A DNA stretch of 64,000 bases. Source: an uncultured Chlorobiales bacterium. Its GTDB lineage: Bacteria; Bacteroidota; Chlorobiia; Chlorobiales; Chlorobiaceae. The notes under the pieces were generated by a model. It was not told the DNA's origin, did not search any database, and was given only the letters and a program-made list of their open reading frames with translations. Made by a program: the position numbers and the translations under genes. Positions 16,666-25,844 of the stretch are shown here, piece after piece (position 1 is the first letter of the stretch; every line of letters starts with the position of its first letter). The stretch lies in assembly GCA_903929135.1 (NCBI GenBank), contig CAIYTH010000046.1, positions 27,141 through 91,140 of the forward strand, in the 5' to 3' direction.

Positions 16666-17040
16666 ATGGCAAATGAGGAAAAAATCGACACCGTGCAATC
16701 GATAGCTACTGCTGCGCAAAGCATGGTAGATCTGGGACAAAGCCAGATCAATCTGGTCGTAAGGACTGTGGAGACGCTGACGCCGGTTGTGGGATCAGTC
16801 GCCAAAACAATGACCGACGTGCTTGTCTCTTCGGTCAACGTGCTGGGATCGACCGCCGGTGCCGCCGTGGGGGTCGTCACTTCGGCAGGAGGCGCGATCC
16901 TGAACTCGGTAGGCGCCATCGTCGCTGTACCGCTCAGGCTTCTTGGGAATGTTGCGGGAGCGCTCGTCTCGACTGCTCAGTCGGGAATCGGTTTTGTGTT
17001 CACGACTGTCGGCAGTCTGGTTCCTGCAAAAAAGATCTGA
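16666..17040 (+). CDS. csmD: Chlorosome envelope protein CsmD (CsmC/CsmD family)
   Basis: 124 residues. A short polar start (MANEEKIDTVQSIATAAQ) is followed by long Gly/Ala/Val-rich stretches (VLGSTAGAAVGVVTSAGGAI and later NVAGALVSTAQSGIGFVF) that could sit in the chlorosome lipid monolayer. The CsmC/CsmD pair share this layout. Position next to a CsmE-type gene favours CsmD. Strong terminators on both sides show it is transcribed alone. Confidence 0.82.
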   Translation: MANEEKIDTVQSIATAAQSMVDLGQSQINLVVRTVETLTPVVGSVAKTMTDVLVSSVNVLGSTAGAAVGVVTSAGGAILNSVGAIVAVPLRLLGNVAGALVSTAQSGIGFVFTTVGSLVPAKKI

Positions 17041-17056
17041 ATCCTGCAGTCGCGGG

Positions 17057-17097
17057 AAACAATAAAGGCACGCCCGACGGGCGTGCCTTTATTGTTT
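17057..17097. terminator. Bidirectional terminator between csmD and the SDR gene
   Basis: Perfect palindrome with 20-bp arms around a single central base (17077). The core is GGCACGCCC/GGGCGTGCC, and A/T-rich ends give a T-tract in both directions. It lies between the convergent csmD (+) and SDR (-) genes. Confidence 0.9.
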
Positions 17098-17101
17098 CAG
17101 T

Positions 17102-17803
17102 TCAATCATGAAGCTTGTCATAGCAGCCTTCGAGTGACTGCTGGGGTTCAGGAGCATCGCTGACGACTTCGAAGGTACGTCTTCGGGCCTTGGCTACCCA
17201 AAGTGAAAGAACCGCAAGTTCCGCAACGTCCGAACGGTTTGTCCAGCCATTCCATATACGGTCACCCTGATCGACTTGAAGCCGATGCTGCAAAGGCTCA
17301 CCGTCCTTCAGTCCGCCCGGACGGATAATGGTGTATGAGCGGTCATCCTGGCCGAACACCTTGCGCAGATGCTCCTCTGCGGCAAGCTTCATGGTCAGCA
17401 CCCCCCCGAACAGATTGAGCGGATGAAACCACTTCGTCACTGCTATGGAACTGACCATGGCAAAATGGGTTGCTCCGGCCTTCACCGCCTCGTCCATAAG
17501 CCGGATAGCCCCGTCCCGGTCAACTTCTGCAGGCGAAGAATCTCCTGAGAGTGCACTGGAACCAAGTGCTGAAATGACGGCCTGACATCCTTCGACGGCT
17601 CTTGCGACATCCTCTTTGTCCTGTATTTTGCCGACGGCGACTTCAACTCTGTCACCGAACAATTCCCTCGCCTTCTCTTCCGAGCGCGACAACACCCTGA
17701 CCGGCACTCCGTAATGAAGCAGCCTCCTGACAACCCAGCTTCCCGTACGTCCTGTCGCCCCGGCAACAAGCACCTTTCCTTTGTAAACTGAACCTGTATC
17801 CAT
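17102..17803 (-). CDS. NAD(P)-binding atypical short-chain dehydrogenase (NmrA-like)
   Basis: 233 residues from ATG 17803, chosen because GGGG lies six bases upstream. The Rossmann glycine motif GATGRTGSWVVRRLL at about residues 15-29 and the SALGSSA strand end mark an atypical SDR that binds NAD(P)H. There is no YxxxK pair; a VSSIAVTKW segment occupies that region. Such proteins act as reductases, assembly factors or redox sensors in phototrophs. The substrate cannot be told. It converges on csmD. Confidence 0.82.
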   Translation of the reverse strand: MDTGSVYKGKVLVAGATGRTGSWVVRRLLHYGVPVRVLSRSEEKARELFGDRVEVAVGKIQDKEDVARAVEGCQAVISALGSSALSGDSSPAEVDRDGAIRLMDEAVKAGATHFAMVSSIAVTKWFHPLNLFGGVLTMKLAAEEHLRKVFGQDDRSYTIIRPGGLKDGEPLQHRLQVDQGDRIWNGWTNRSDVAELAVLSLWVAKARRRTFEVVSDAPEPQQSLEGCYDKLHD

Positions 17804-18000
17804 GATCACCCCTTTCTAGCTCTTTTGAAATAGTCGTATGAGAAAAGAAACGCATTGTCCTGCGTAACCGTTTCATTGCGGTTATGCATTGCCTGAAGTC
17901 CGAAGGCAAGGTTCTCAGCCCCATTTTGACTAAATTTTATGCACGTACGAGATGACCGACGAATCAATGGCACACCCGAACACCTGACCCGAAAACGAAC

Positions 18001-19317
18001 ATGAACAATCCCAGATCTGGTTTTCCGATACTTCTCCTTCTCCTCTCACCAGCTCTCTGCTCCACCTCCCTGGCCTACGACCGCGGGCAGCTCGAACTCC
18101 TCCAGAAGAGCGTCGGGGAATGGAACTCGATGCGAAAGGTTCATCCCGAGATCCGGATTGACCTGTCGAAAGCGAAACTTGACAAGGTGAACCTGAGAGG
18201 AGCGGACCTCTCGAACGCCGACCTTACAAAGGCGGAACTGAGCGGAGCATCGCTTGACAACGCCCGGTTGAAGGGGGCAAACCTATCGATGGCCTACCTG
18301 AGAAAGGCAAACATGAAAAACGCCGATGTGTCTACTGCCTGGCTGAAAGGTGCCGACATGAACGGAGCGTTCATGGAGTCGGCCAGTTTTGCAGGATCCA
18401 ACCTGGCATCGGCAAACCTCCGGTGGGCCAAACTTTCAGGTGCCGACCTCTCACAGGCAAACCTGCGTGAGGCCATCCTTTTCGAAACGGATCTGGAAAG
18501 TGCGAATCTCAGGGGAACGCTGTTCACTGAAGCAAAAGGCCTTGACAGCGCCGTGCTGAAAAACGCAAAGATTTCGAACAATACGATTCTGCCTTCAGGC
18601 AAGGAGGCGGACAACTCATGGGCAATCAGGCACGATGCCCGGTTATTCACGGAGGCAGTCGCCTCAACCAGGATCTTACAGCCACCGGTCGCCACGCCTC
18701 CCGCCCCCCCCTCGAAAGATCTGCCTGCAGCAGAACCCAGAGTCCCGACAGTGATCAGCCCTGAAATTACCGAGGTTCAGGCATGGAACACCATGCGGAA
18801 GGAGAACCCCGGGAAGGCGATCGAGATGAAGGAGGAAAAGCTTGGCAATGCCGACCTCGCCGGCGTCGACCTCCGAAAGGCGACGCTCTCGAAATCCGAT
18901 TTCGGAGGAGCGAACCTCAACCATGCCAATCTGGAGAATGCGGCTCTGGCAGGTGCGAATTTCCAGAAAGCCAACATGGTCCAGGCAAACCTGAAAGGAG
19001 CAAACCTGGAAGGTGCGAATCTCGACCGGGCATACATGAGTAATGCAAACCTCAGCAACGCGAACCTTCTCGACGCCATTCTTTTCGGGGCCACGCTGAC
19101 CGGCGCAAACCTTGACGGCGCAAACCTCACCAAAGCCTCTCTTTTCGACGCGAACCTCGAGAAGGCCTCGCTCAAAGGTGCGAACCTGACCGATGCGAAC
19201 CTTGTCGGCACGAACCTGAACGGCGCGATCATTTCACCGAAGACCATACTGCCTTCGGGAAAGAGGGCGACCCCGGACTGGGCGGGCCGACATGATGCGA
19301 AATTTATTGACCGTTAA
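18001..19317 (+). CDS. Secreted pentapeptide-repeat protein with internal duplication
   Basis: 438 residues. A signal peptide (MNNPRSGFPILLLLLSPALC...) comes first. Two tandem modules of about 200 residues follow. Each opens with a W-N-[ST]-M-R-K motif (EWNSMRKVHPE; AWNTMRKENPG), runs through A(N/D)LxxA pentapeptides forming a right-handed quadrilateral helix, and closes with TILPSGK...W..RHDA. A Pro-rich linker (ATPPAPPSKDLPAAEPRVP) joins them. The whole gene therefore arose by duplication of one module. Function unknown; export suggests a structural or binding role in the periplasm. Confidence 0.92.
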   Translation: MNNPRSGFPILLLLLSPALCSTSLAYDRGQLELLQKSVGEWNSMRKVHPEIRIDLSKAKLDKVNLRGADLSNADLTKAELSGASLDNARLKGANLSMAYLRKANMKNADVSTAWLKGADMNGAFMESASFAGSNLASANLRWAKLSGADLSQANLREAILFETDLESANLRGTLFTEAKGLDSAVLKNAKISNNTILPSGKEADNSWAIRHDARLFTEAVASTRILQPPVATPPAPPSKDLPAAEPRVPTVISPEITEVQAWNTMRKENPGKAIEMKEEKLGNADLAGVDLRKATLSKSDFGGANLNHANLENAALAGANFQKANMVQANLKGANLEGANLDRAYMSNANLSNANLLDAILFGATLTGANLDGANLTKASLFDANLEKASLKGANLTDANLVGTNLNGAIISPKTILPSGKRATPDWAGRHDAKFIDR

Positions 19318-19352
19318 CCCGTATGTCGCGAACGAAACCAAACTGAAACGTC

Positions 19353-19586
19353 ATGGCAAACATTCTCGTCGCGAGCTACTACAGCCGCTGGGATCTGACC
19401 GGACACAAGGGAAGGATCGCCCTGTACGACCCAAGCAACCAGTTGATCGAAAACCATCTGTTCGTCGATCCAGCTGAATTCCAGGTGGTTGCCAGCATGC
19501 TTCGAAACGAAAAACCGCTCTGGTTCGATACCGACGTCAAACACCTGCGAACTGGCTCGGAGCCTGTGGGAGAGGGAGAAAAATAA
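19353..19586 (+). CDS. Conserved hypothetical protein (77 aa)
   Basis: Small soluble protein (MANILVASYYSRWDLTGHKG...). It has neighbour-like codon use and starts 35 bases after the pentapeptide gene, so it may share its transcript. Aromatic and hydrophobic residues alternate in the first half, suggesting strands. No domain recognised. Confidence 0.7.
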   Translation: MANILVASYYSRWDLTGHKGRIALYDPSNQLIENHLFVDPAEFQVVASMLRNEKPLWFDTDVKHLRTGSEPVGEGEK

Positions 19587-19616
19587 GAGCCCGGCGTGGG
19601 GAATACGGGAGCCTGC

Positions 19617-19895
19617 TCAGTTGGGGAAACGTTTCCTGAACCTCAATTGAAGCAGGGGATGGGCCTTGCTGAGGTTCGGGTCATTGACCGGAAGGATGTG
19701 CTTTTTCCCGGTGCGGGTGACGACTTCGATCGTCCCGTCGGTATTTACGGAGGTTACTTTCCAGAATTTGTCTACCACGTAATGGTAATGCTCGCCATGC
19801 GCGAGAGGATACACATCCTTCGCACGAGGACCCGGCGAAACCGAGCTTTTAGGCTTGTGATAGACTATGGGATCCCCCACCCTGAATTGCGCCAT
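19617..19895 (-). CDS. Conserved hypothetical beta-rich protein (92 aa)
   Basis: The start MAQFRVGDPIVYHKPK and a later KVTSVNTDGTIEVVTRTGKKH give an SH3-like or KOW-like beta-barrel look. The C-terminus is basic (LLQLRFRKRF), which could bind nucleic acid. ATG 19895 is preceded by GGAGG. It converges on the 77-residue gene. Function unknown. Confidence 0.72.
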   Translation of the reverse strand: MAQFRVGDPIVYHKPKSSVSPGPRAKDVYPLAHGEHYHYVVDKFWKVTSVNTDGTIEVVTRTGKKHILPVNDPNLSKAHPLLQLRFRKRFPN

Positions 19896-19994
19896 CTAGA
19901 CCTCCTTTCCGTGATGCTGACGGGCTGAACTTTCGTAAATAACGTTGACGTATATAGTAATAAAAAATCAAACTATATTTCTTCATTTTTTTTA

Positions 19995-21182
19995 TCACGC
20001 ACCCGATTCTTCAATAAATCTGATGATCAGACGGTCGCCGTCCTTTTCGGCGCCTCCTGTTCTGAGCGTAGCCAGAGACTGTGGCAGCACCATGTTCCTC
20101 CGATGGTTGCCGATACGGATGTTCAGTTCGTCGCCGCTTTTGCTCAGTTCGATCTTCTCGTCCGGGAGCCCCGGAAGGTAGATCTCAAGCCGGAAGCCGT
20201 CGTCTGCCTGGATAATCTGGTAGATATTCCTGTGGTAGTAGACCTGGGACGGATCTTCATCGCCATACAGCGTCTCCTTGAGTTTTTCGAGGGTAGCCAT
20301 ACCGCAGATCTCCCGTGTATATAGAGGAACCTCTTTCACAGGGAGCGGGCTGAAATTGTCGATGATCTCCTGACGATAAATCTTCTGGTTCTCTTTCCAG
20401 TACTGGAAATAGGGATCCACGACCTCATCGGGGATGATCCGGTTGGAGATAACCAGATCGATGGCAATATTGTAGAGGCTCAGGTAGGCTTGCGCCCTCA
20501 ATGACTCCTTGATGACCATCTTCTCCGGGTTCGTCACCAGTCGTACGGAGGATACGGTATGGTCGGTCAGAATCCGGCCCAGAGCCTCGATCTGTTCGTA
20601 AAACTCGTAAGGCAGGGCCATCATCTCCTTGTCAGGAAGCGAAAATCCGGCAAGCGGCCTGAAAATAGGTTCAACCAGAGGCCGTAGATACCCCGCCACC
20701 TTTTCGAGCGGCTTGTACAACCTCCTCATATACCAGCCACCGACCTCGGGAATGCTCAGAAGCCTCAGCGCCGTACCGGTCGGAGCCGAATCGATGATCA
20801 GGACGTCATACTGCCCCTCCTTGTGATGGCGGAACACCCTCACCAGCCCGAAGATCTCATCCATGCCGGGAAGAATGGCGAGCTCCTCGGCCTGCACCCC
20901 TTCCATCCCGCGTGCCTGGAGCACTTCGGTGATATAGCGTTTGACGCTTCCCCAGTTATGCGCGAGCTCTTCGAGGACATCGAGCTCGGCACCCCAAAGG
21001 TTGTCACACACCTTTTTCGGCTGATGGCTGAGCCCCATATCGAAACTGTCTGCAAGGGAGTGAGCAGGATCGGTGCTCAACACCAGTGTCTTGTAACCAA
21101 GTTCGGCGCAGCGCAATCCCGTTGCAGCCGCCATCGAGGTTTTCCCAACCCCGCCTTTTCCCGTCATCAGAATCAGACGCAT
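19995..21182 (-). CDS. ArsA/Get3-family ATPase with C-terminal Hsp20-like domain
   Basis: 395 residues. The deviant Walker [18 protein letters not shown] at the start, the [13 protein letters not shown] switch and [17 protein letters not shown] are the ArsA/Get3 signatures. From about residue 318 the chain changes to an alpha-crystallin-like domain ([15 protein letters not shown] ... [15 protein letters not shown]). This ArsA-Hsp20 fusion is found in green sulfur bacteria. ATG 21182 fits the GGAGGG site six bases upstream; ATG 21188 would leave no spacing. A Get3-like targeting or chaperone role is more likely than arsenite export because no arsB/arsR is nearby. Confidence 0.92.
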   Translation of the reverse strand: MRLILMTGKGGVGKTSMAAATGLRCAELGYKTLVLSTDPAHSLADSFDMGLSHQPKKVCDNLWGAELDVLEELAHNWGSVKRYITEVLQARGMEGVQAEELAILPGMDEIFGLVRVFRHHKEGQYDVLIIDSAPTGTALRLLSIPEVGGWYMRRLYKPLEKVAGYLRPLVEPIFRPLAGFSLPDKEMMALPYEFYEQIEALGRILTDHTVSSVRLVTNPEKMVIKESLRAQAYLSLYNIAIDLVISNRIIPDEVVDPYFQYWKENQKIYRQEIIDNFSPLPVKEVPLYTREICGMATLEKLKETLYGDEDPSQVYYHRNIYQIIQADDGFRLEIYLPGLPDEKIELSKSGDELNIRIGNHRRNMVLPQSLATLRTGGAEKDGDRLIIRFIEESGA

Positions 21183-21300
21183 CAACATCCCTCCGTTTTA
21201 TATGCTGGAAGCACCGAGATTGATAACGAGATGCCGGAAATAATAGTTTTCACGGCAAAGGATAAAATCCCGTAACCGCATTGGACAAACCGGATGTCAT

Positions 21301-21423
21301 AAAAAAAAGCGGCCAGGCGGCCGCTTTGGTGAGCAGACGTTCCCCCACGAATCTGCTCATTCTCACTGGCGTGAGAAGCTTGTACACTACTACCGGACAG
21401 CATGATATCGGTTTACCCGATAG
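21301..21423 (-). ncRNA. Candidate structured small RNA or long leader ending in a terminator
   Basis: Reading the minus strand from 21423 there are four successive hairpins: ATCGG/CCGAT with loop GTAAA; TTCTCAC/GTGAGAA with loop GCCA; TGAGCAGA/TCTGCTCA with a 14-base G-rich loop; and AAAGCGGCC/GGCCGCTTT followed by eight T (21301-21308). No open frame covers it. A TTGAAA box and TATCGG, 17 bases apart, lie just upstream. It could be an independent RNA of about 120 bases or an attenuator for the ArsA gene 118 bases further on. It did not match 6S, 4.5S or tmRNA by eye. Confidence 0.5.
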
Positions 21424-21580
21424 TGCCGGAACAATAAGGTTTCAATTCAAATAATACTATTATTTCCTGAAAACCAAACACTATAACACGAAACACAACA
21501 TCATACACAATATGTATATACCAGTGCCGATATCGCATATAAATATTATGAACGCTGAGGGATCCGGGTATTATTGCCGG

Positions 21581-21612
21581 AAACGCGAAAGCCGGCACTT
21601 GGAGGCCGGCTT
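21581..21612 (-). terminator. Probable terminator of the XRE-PAS gene
   Basis: Stem AAGCCGGC/GCCGGCTT, then TTTCGCGTTT on the minus strand. It is 45 bases past the stop at 21657. The T-tract is imperfect. Confidence 0.5.
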
Positions 21613-21656
21613 CAGGAGGATAGGTCAAAAAAGGCTCACGAGCCCTGCGGAAACGC

Positions 21657-22316
21657 TCAACCGACCTTGCAGTCTGTCTTGCGAAGGATCATCGCATATT
21701 CACTGAGATCCGACATCGGCTTTCTCTTGACCGAAAGACTCCATTCAACATTGAGGTAGGTGCCGTCGCCTGAAAGGAATCGGGAATAGAACATGAGAAC
21801 CGCCTCATCCGGCTTCTGACGCTGGAGGGCGCTTCTGATCTGGGCATAGTCTTCAGGATGGATGAGCTTGGACAGGCATGAACCCGAAAGACAGTTCGGT
21901 TCATATCCCAGAAATTTCTCGAGCGACCCGTTAAGGTCAACGATATTTTCAGCGTCGTCGAGCACGGCGTAGGCCTCGATCGCGGGCTTGAGCCGTTCGT
22001 CGAAACGCCCGATATGAAGGCGGACCTGCCTGAGGAGGTTATCGATATCCATCCGGTAGCGCGACAATGCGAGGGCGTCGCTGATGGGGGTCATCATCTC
22101 TCCGACAGCATGACCGGTGAGAATCCATTCAACGTCGGCACCGTCTTTTTCAAGACGTTCGAGCATCTTTTTGCCCGGCAGGCATTTACCCTTGAGATAT
22201 GGAGTCATCTGTGCCGGATACTTGATCCCGGAAGCCCTGCAGAAAGCGTTGATCGATCCGTGTTTTTTCAGAATATAATCGCGAAGCCGATGATGAAAAC
22301 CGTTATGTGAAGTCAT
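21657..22316 (-). CDS. XRE-like helix-turn-helix plus PAS domain regulator
   Basis: 219 residues. The N-terminal 70 form a Cro/CI-like DNA-binding domain (LRDYILKKHGSINAFCRASG ... YLKGKCLPGKKMLERLEKDG). A linker helix follows, then one PAS fold from about 110 (YAVLDDAENIVDLNGSLEKF, LIHPEDYAQIRSAL). A PAS sensor fused to an XRE head suggests a cytoplasmic one-component regulator. Its targets are unknown; the nearest genes are the RNA candidate and arsA downstream and a decayed terC upstream. Confidence 0.82.
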   Translation of the reverse strand: MTSHNGFHHRLRDYILKKHGSINAFCRASGIKYPAQMTPYLKGKCLPGKKMLERLEKDGADVEWILTGHAVGEMMTPISDALALSRYRMDIDNLLRQVRLHIGRFDERLKPAIEAYAVLDDAENIVDLNGSLEKFLGYEPNCLSGSCLSKLIHPEDYAQIRSALQRQKPDEAVLMFYSRFLSGDGTYLNVEWSLSVKRKPMSDLSEYAMILRKTDCKVG

Positions 22317-22449
22317 GATGAGATATCGTTCTTTTACAAATTACGTGAATACAGGGATAATAGATTTCCCGAATCATGATACCCGTTTCGCCAACACGCC
22401 CCTTGCCTGGAAGTTGAACAGGCGGCGCGTTAATAGAAAAAAAAGCACT

Positions 22450-22698
22450 TCATGCCTTGAGCCACCAGATCAGCACCAGGCAGACCGTATAAAAAAGGCA
22501 AAGCCCCCAGAACAGTTAAGCGCCGAGAATCCCGTATCTCAAGGCTGCCGATCCCTGTCCGGGAGCAAGGTCCATGACCATGGTAGCAAGCACCGCCGAA
22601 TTGTCCACCGACAGCAGACTCTCGATCACGATAAGATCAAGAACTACCAGCAGCGTGGGCACAGAAAAACAGCTCAGATGTTGTATATGTCCGGACAT
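22450..22698 (-). pseudogene. Decayed terC-family membrane protein gene
   Basis: The remnant reads MSGHIQHLSCFSVPTL..., then LIVIESLLSVDNSAVLA and ALRYGILGA, the opening helices of a TerC/Alx-type integral membrane protein with its SVDN motif. It is cut by a TAA right after GILGA (22516). The same frame then continues LFWGLCLFYTVCLVLIWWLKA to a TGA at 22450, recalling the family's later WWLK segment. Most of the roughly 250-residue gene is missing. It is a relic between kup and the XRE-PAS gene. Confidence 0.7.
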
Positions 22699-22792
22699 GA
22701 AAAACACCCGTCACCGCTGTCAAACCTATGCCCCTCACACACATATATATGTATATAAATATTAATTCACAAAAAAAATTCATTTGCAGGAC

Positions 22793-24706
22793 TCATATCT
22801 GTACCTGGACACCGATTTCAATCACCTGACCTGAAGGAAGATCGTAGTATGCCGAGGCGCTCTGGGCATTCCGCGCCATCAGGCCGAACAGCTTCTTTCT
22901 CCAGAGGCTCATTTTCGTCTTCATCACCGCAACGATCTTTTCCCGGTTCAGGAAAAAGCTGGTCGCGCCGGGCTTGAAATTGAGTCCCTCGACATTTGCG
23001 AGAGCCAGCACCTGCTGGATATTCGGATACTCCATGAACCCGTAGCGGGCGATGATCTTGAAGAGTCCATCTCCGAGAGATGTCACCTCGACCTTCCTGC
23101 TGTCGGCAACCCTCGGCACACGCTCTGTCGAAAAATGGAGCAACCCGACTTCCTGGTGCAGGATCTTGTTGTGCCGTAGATTATGCAACAAGGCAATCGG
23201 CACGACATCCGGATTGGCCGTCAGATAGATCGCCTGCCCGCTCACCCGCTGCGGGGGCTGCAAAGCAAGACTTTCCGTGAACTCTCCCAGCGTGAGCGTC
23301 CGGTCCTGGATCTGCTTCAGCAGGAGTATGCGTCCCTGCTTCCAGGTCACCATAATCGTAAAGCAGAACAGGCCGATGACCAGAGGGAACCAAGCCCCGT
23401 GGAACAGCTTGCTCACACTGGCACCAAAAAACGACAGGTCGATGATCATGAAAAATCCGACCAGCAGATTGACGGCCACACGATTCCATTGCCAGAGATC
23501 CCTGGCGACATAATAGAACAGGATGGCGGAAATCAGCATCGTGGCCGTCACGGCCACGCCATACGCCGATGCGAGACGGCTCGAGGATCCGAACCCTGCC
23601 ACAAGGCCAACCGTTGCGAACATCAGTGACCAGTTTGCCGCCGGCACGTAAATCTGGCCGATATGGCTGTCTGAGGTGTGCCTGATGGTTACCCTGGGCA
23701 GATAACCGAGCTGGATCGCCTGCTGGGTCAGCGAAAAGACGCCGGTAATAAGCGCCTGAGAGGCGATAATGGTCGCCAGGGTGGCAAGGACCACCATGGG
23801 AATCATGCCCCATGAAGGTACCAGGGAGTAGAACGGGTTGTCGGACGCCTCAGGTGAAGCAAGCAGGAACGCTCCCTGTCCGAAATAGTTCAGCAGCAAA
23901 GCCGGCAGCACGAGCACCACCCATGTCAGGCGGATCGGACGGCGGCCAAAATGGCCCATGTCGGCATACAATGCCTCCGCACCGGTCACCGAAAGGAACA
24001 CCGCACCGAGCACGAGAAAACCGTGAATGTGGTTGTTCATCAGGAACTCGATGCCGTACCAGGGGAAAATCGCCATGAGAATCCGGGGGTATAGGATGAT
24101 CTCCTGCAATCCGAGAATACCGATGACCGAAAACCAGACAAGAATGATCGGACCGAACAGCGCCCCCACTTTCGCCGTGCCGTGATGCTGGAACAGAAAA
24201 AGCACGATAAGAATGACGATCGTCAACGGTATGGTCAGCGTGCTCAGTTCCGGCGCGATGATCTGCACGCCCTCAACAGCGCTCAGCACTGAAATCGCGG
24301 GAGTGATCATCCCGTCGCCATACAGAAGTGAAGCTCCGAAAAGCCCTATTCCCACAAGGAACCATCGCTCGCTGCCTTTCTTCTTGCTATGGGAGATGAT
24401 CAGGGAGGTCAGGGCAAGTATGCCGCCCTCCCCCTCGTTGTCGGCCTTCATGATGAAGGTGAGATATTTGATGCTGACAATGAGAATGATCGCCCATACC
24501 AGCAGGGAGAGCACGCCGAGCACATTGTCGGTCGTCACGGGAATGCTGTATTCGCCGTGAAAACACTCACGGATCGCGTAAAGCGGACTGGTGCCGATAT
24601 CACCGAACACCACGCCGAGCGCCGCGAGGGAAAGTGTTGCAAGGTGTTTGAAATCGCTTTCGCCGGGATGTGAAGAAAGATGGGAATCTTCAGAAATCGT
24701 TGACAT
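22793..24706 (-). CDS. kup: Potassium uptake protein Kup
   Basis: 637 residues, the usual Kup length. It begins with a short cytoplasmic tail, then AALGVVFGDIGTSPLYAIRE, the family signature, about 12 membrane helices to about residue 450 (including YGDGMITPAISVLSAVEG), and a hydrophilic C-terminal domain ending in VIEIGVQVQI. It carries out H+/K+ symport for low-affinity potassium uptake. ATG 24706 gives a full N-terminus. It is transcribed alone; no neighbour shares the direction closely. Confidence 0.95.
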   Translation of the reverse strand: MSTISEDSHLSSHPGESDFKHLATLSLAALGVVFGDIGTSPLYAIRECFHGEYSIPVTTDNVLGVLSLLVWAIILIVSIKYLTFIMKADNEGEGGILALTSLIISHSKKKGSERWFLVGIGLFGASLLYGDGMITPAISVLSAVEGVQIIAPELSTLTIPLTIVILIVLFLFQHHGTAKVGALFGPIILVWFSVIGILGLQEIILYPRILMAIFPWYGIEFLMNNHIHGFLVLGAVFLSVTGAEALYADMGHFGRRPIRLTWVVLVLPALLLNYFGQGAFLLASPEASDNPFYSLVPSWGMIPMVVLATLATIIASQALITGVFSLTQQAIQLGYLPRVTIRHTSDSHIGQIYVPAANWSLMFATVGLVAGFGSSSRLASAYGVAVTATMLISAILFYYVARDLWQWNRVAVNLLVGFFMIIDLSFFGASVSKLFHGAWFPLVIGLFCFTIMVTWKQGRILLLKQIQDRTLTLGEFTESLALQPPQRVSGQAIYLTANPDVVPIALLHNLRHNKILHQEVGLLHFSTERVPRVADSRKVEVTSLGDGLFKIIARYGFMEYPNIQQVLALANVEGLNFKPGATSFFLNREKIVAVMKTKMSLWRKKLFGLMARNAQSASAYYDLPSGQVIEIGVQVQI

Positions 24707-24896
24707 AAAGAAGGAAGGTGTTGTTGCCGGAGTAAGTTGCGTTAAAGTTTACCTTTCTTGGCGCATAAGAAACCAGACAGATACCCGATGCAGCATGAAA
24801 TGAGCATGCAGTAATATCCCGCCGCCTCTTTATGATAAGAGGGAATATAAGTAATAGCCTTCAAACGCAAGCAACTACCGAAATTGCCCTGTCACG

Positions 24897-25844
24897 TCAA
24901 GGCGCCAACTCCTTGAGTGCATCAGTGGCAAGCGAATCGCCCATCTCCACAGCCTTTTTCAAATCGTCGATCGCCCCCGCCCTGTCGCCCGAAAGCTTTT
25001 TGACGACTCCGCGATTATACCAGACCGACGCGTTCCCCGGTTCGATTTCGATGATTTTGCCCAAATCCCTGACAGCACCCTTGTAATCGCCGAGTTTCAT
25101 GCTGGTGAATGCCCGGTTGTTCCAGGCCGCGAGCATCATCGGATCCAGCACGAGCACCCGTGAATAGTCCTCGTAAGCCCCCTTCGCATCATCGATGGCA
25201 ACCCTTGCATTCCCCCGGTTGTACCACGCCACCGTATAACGCTGATCCAGGGCCACCGAGCGGGAAAAATCGTCGATTGCCCCCTGCAAATCTCCTGAAA
25301 ACCCCTTTGCAAGCCCTCTGTTGTTGTATACCCCTGCCAGTCCGGGATCAAGCGCGAGCGCCTTGTCGTAATCAGCGATTGCTGCACGATAATCCTTCAT
25401 CGAGGTCCGGACCGTACCCCGGTTGTTGTAGAATTCGGGTACTGACGGATTGATCGAAATCGCTTTCGATATATCGGCAATAGCCAATGCGTAAGCACCC
25501 AGAGCCGCCCTGGTATATCCACGGTTGTTGTACGCGACAATCGACCTGGGATCCATCGCAATGGTCTTCGAATAATCGGCGATGGCCCCCTTCAGGTCGC
25601 CGGCAAACCCTTTTGCAAGCCCCCTGTTATAGAAAGCCACGGGATTGTGCGGCTTAAGCCTGATGGAACGGGAAAATTCCTCTATCGCTCCAGGGTAATC
25701 CCCGGATTCGGCCTTGCTCACCCCACGTTCCAGATACTCTTCGGAAACACCGGCTTCGGCGCTCGCAACAAACGCGGTCATCGCCAGCACAGCGAAAACG
25801 TACCCGATTATCCACCCTCTTGACCTCGAAACAAAATCGTTCAT
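24897..25844 (-). CDS. Exported TPR-repeat protein
   Basis: 315 residues. The N-terminal segment IIGYVFAVLAMTAFVASAEAG is a signal peptide or anchor. After it come about eight consecutive 34-residue TPR units (pattern YNNRGxxxxxxGDxxGAIxDxxKAIxLDP), giving a regular superhelical scaffold. TPR arrays mediate protein contacts; no catalytic domain is present. The near-identical spacing through the whole chain shows recent internal duplication of repeats. Confidence 0.92.
   Translation of the reverse strand: MNDFVSRSRGWIIGYVFAVLAMTAFVASAEAGVSEEYLERGVSKAESGDYPGAIEEFSRSIRLKPHNPVAFYNRGLAKGFAGDLKGAIADYSKTIAMDPRSIVAYNNRGYTRAALGAYALAIADISKAISINPSVPEFYNNRGTVRTSMKDYRAAIADYDKALALDPGLAGVYNNRGLAKGFSGDLQGAIDDFSRSVALDQRYTVAWYNRGNARVAIDDAKGAYEDYSRVLVLDPMMLAAWNNRAFTSMKLGDYKGAVRDLGKIIEIEPGNASVWYNRGVVKKLSGDRAGAIDDLKKAVEMGDSLATDALKELAP

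Noticed and set aside
19995..21182. Arsenite exporter ATPase
   Set aside because: No ars genes are nearby and the Hsp20-like tail points to a chaperone-type role.
21301..21423. 6S, 4.5S (SRP) or tmRNA as the identity of the structured RNA
   Set aside because: The SRP GGAAG...AGCA loop, the tmRNA tag frame and tRNA-like ends, and the long 6S closing stem are all absent.
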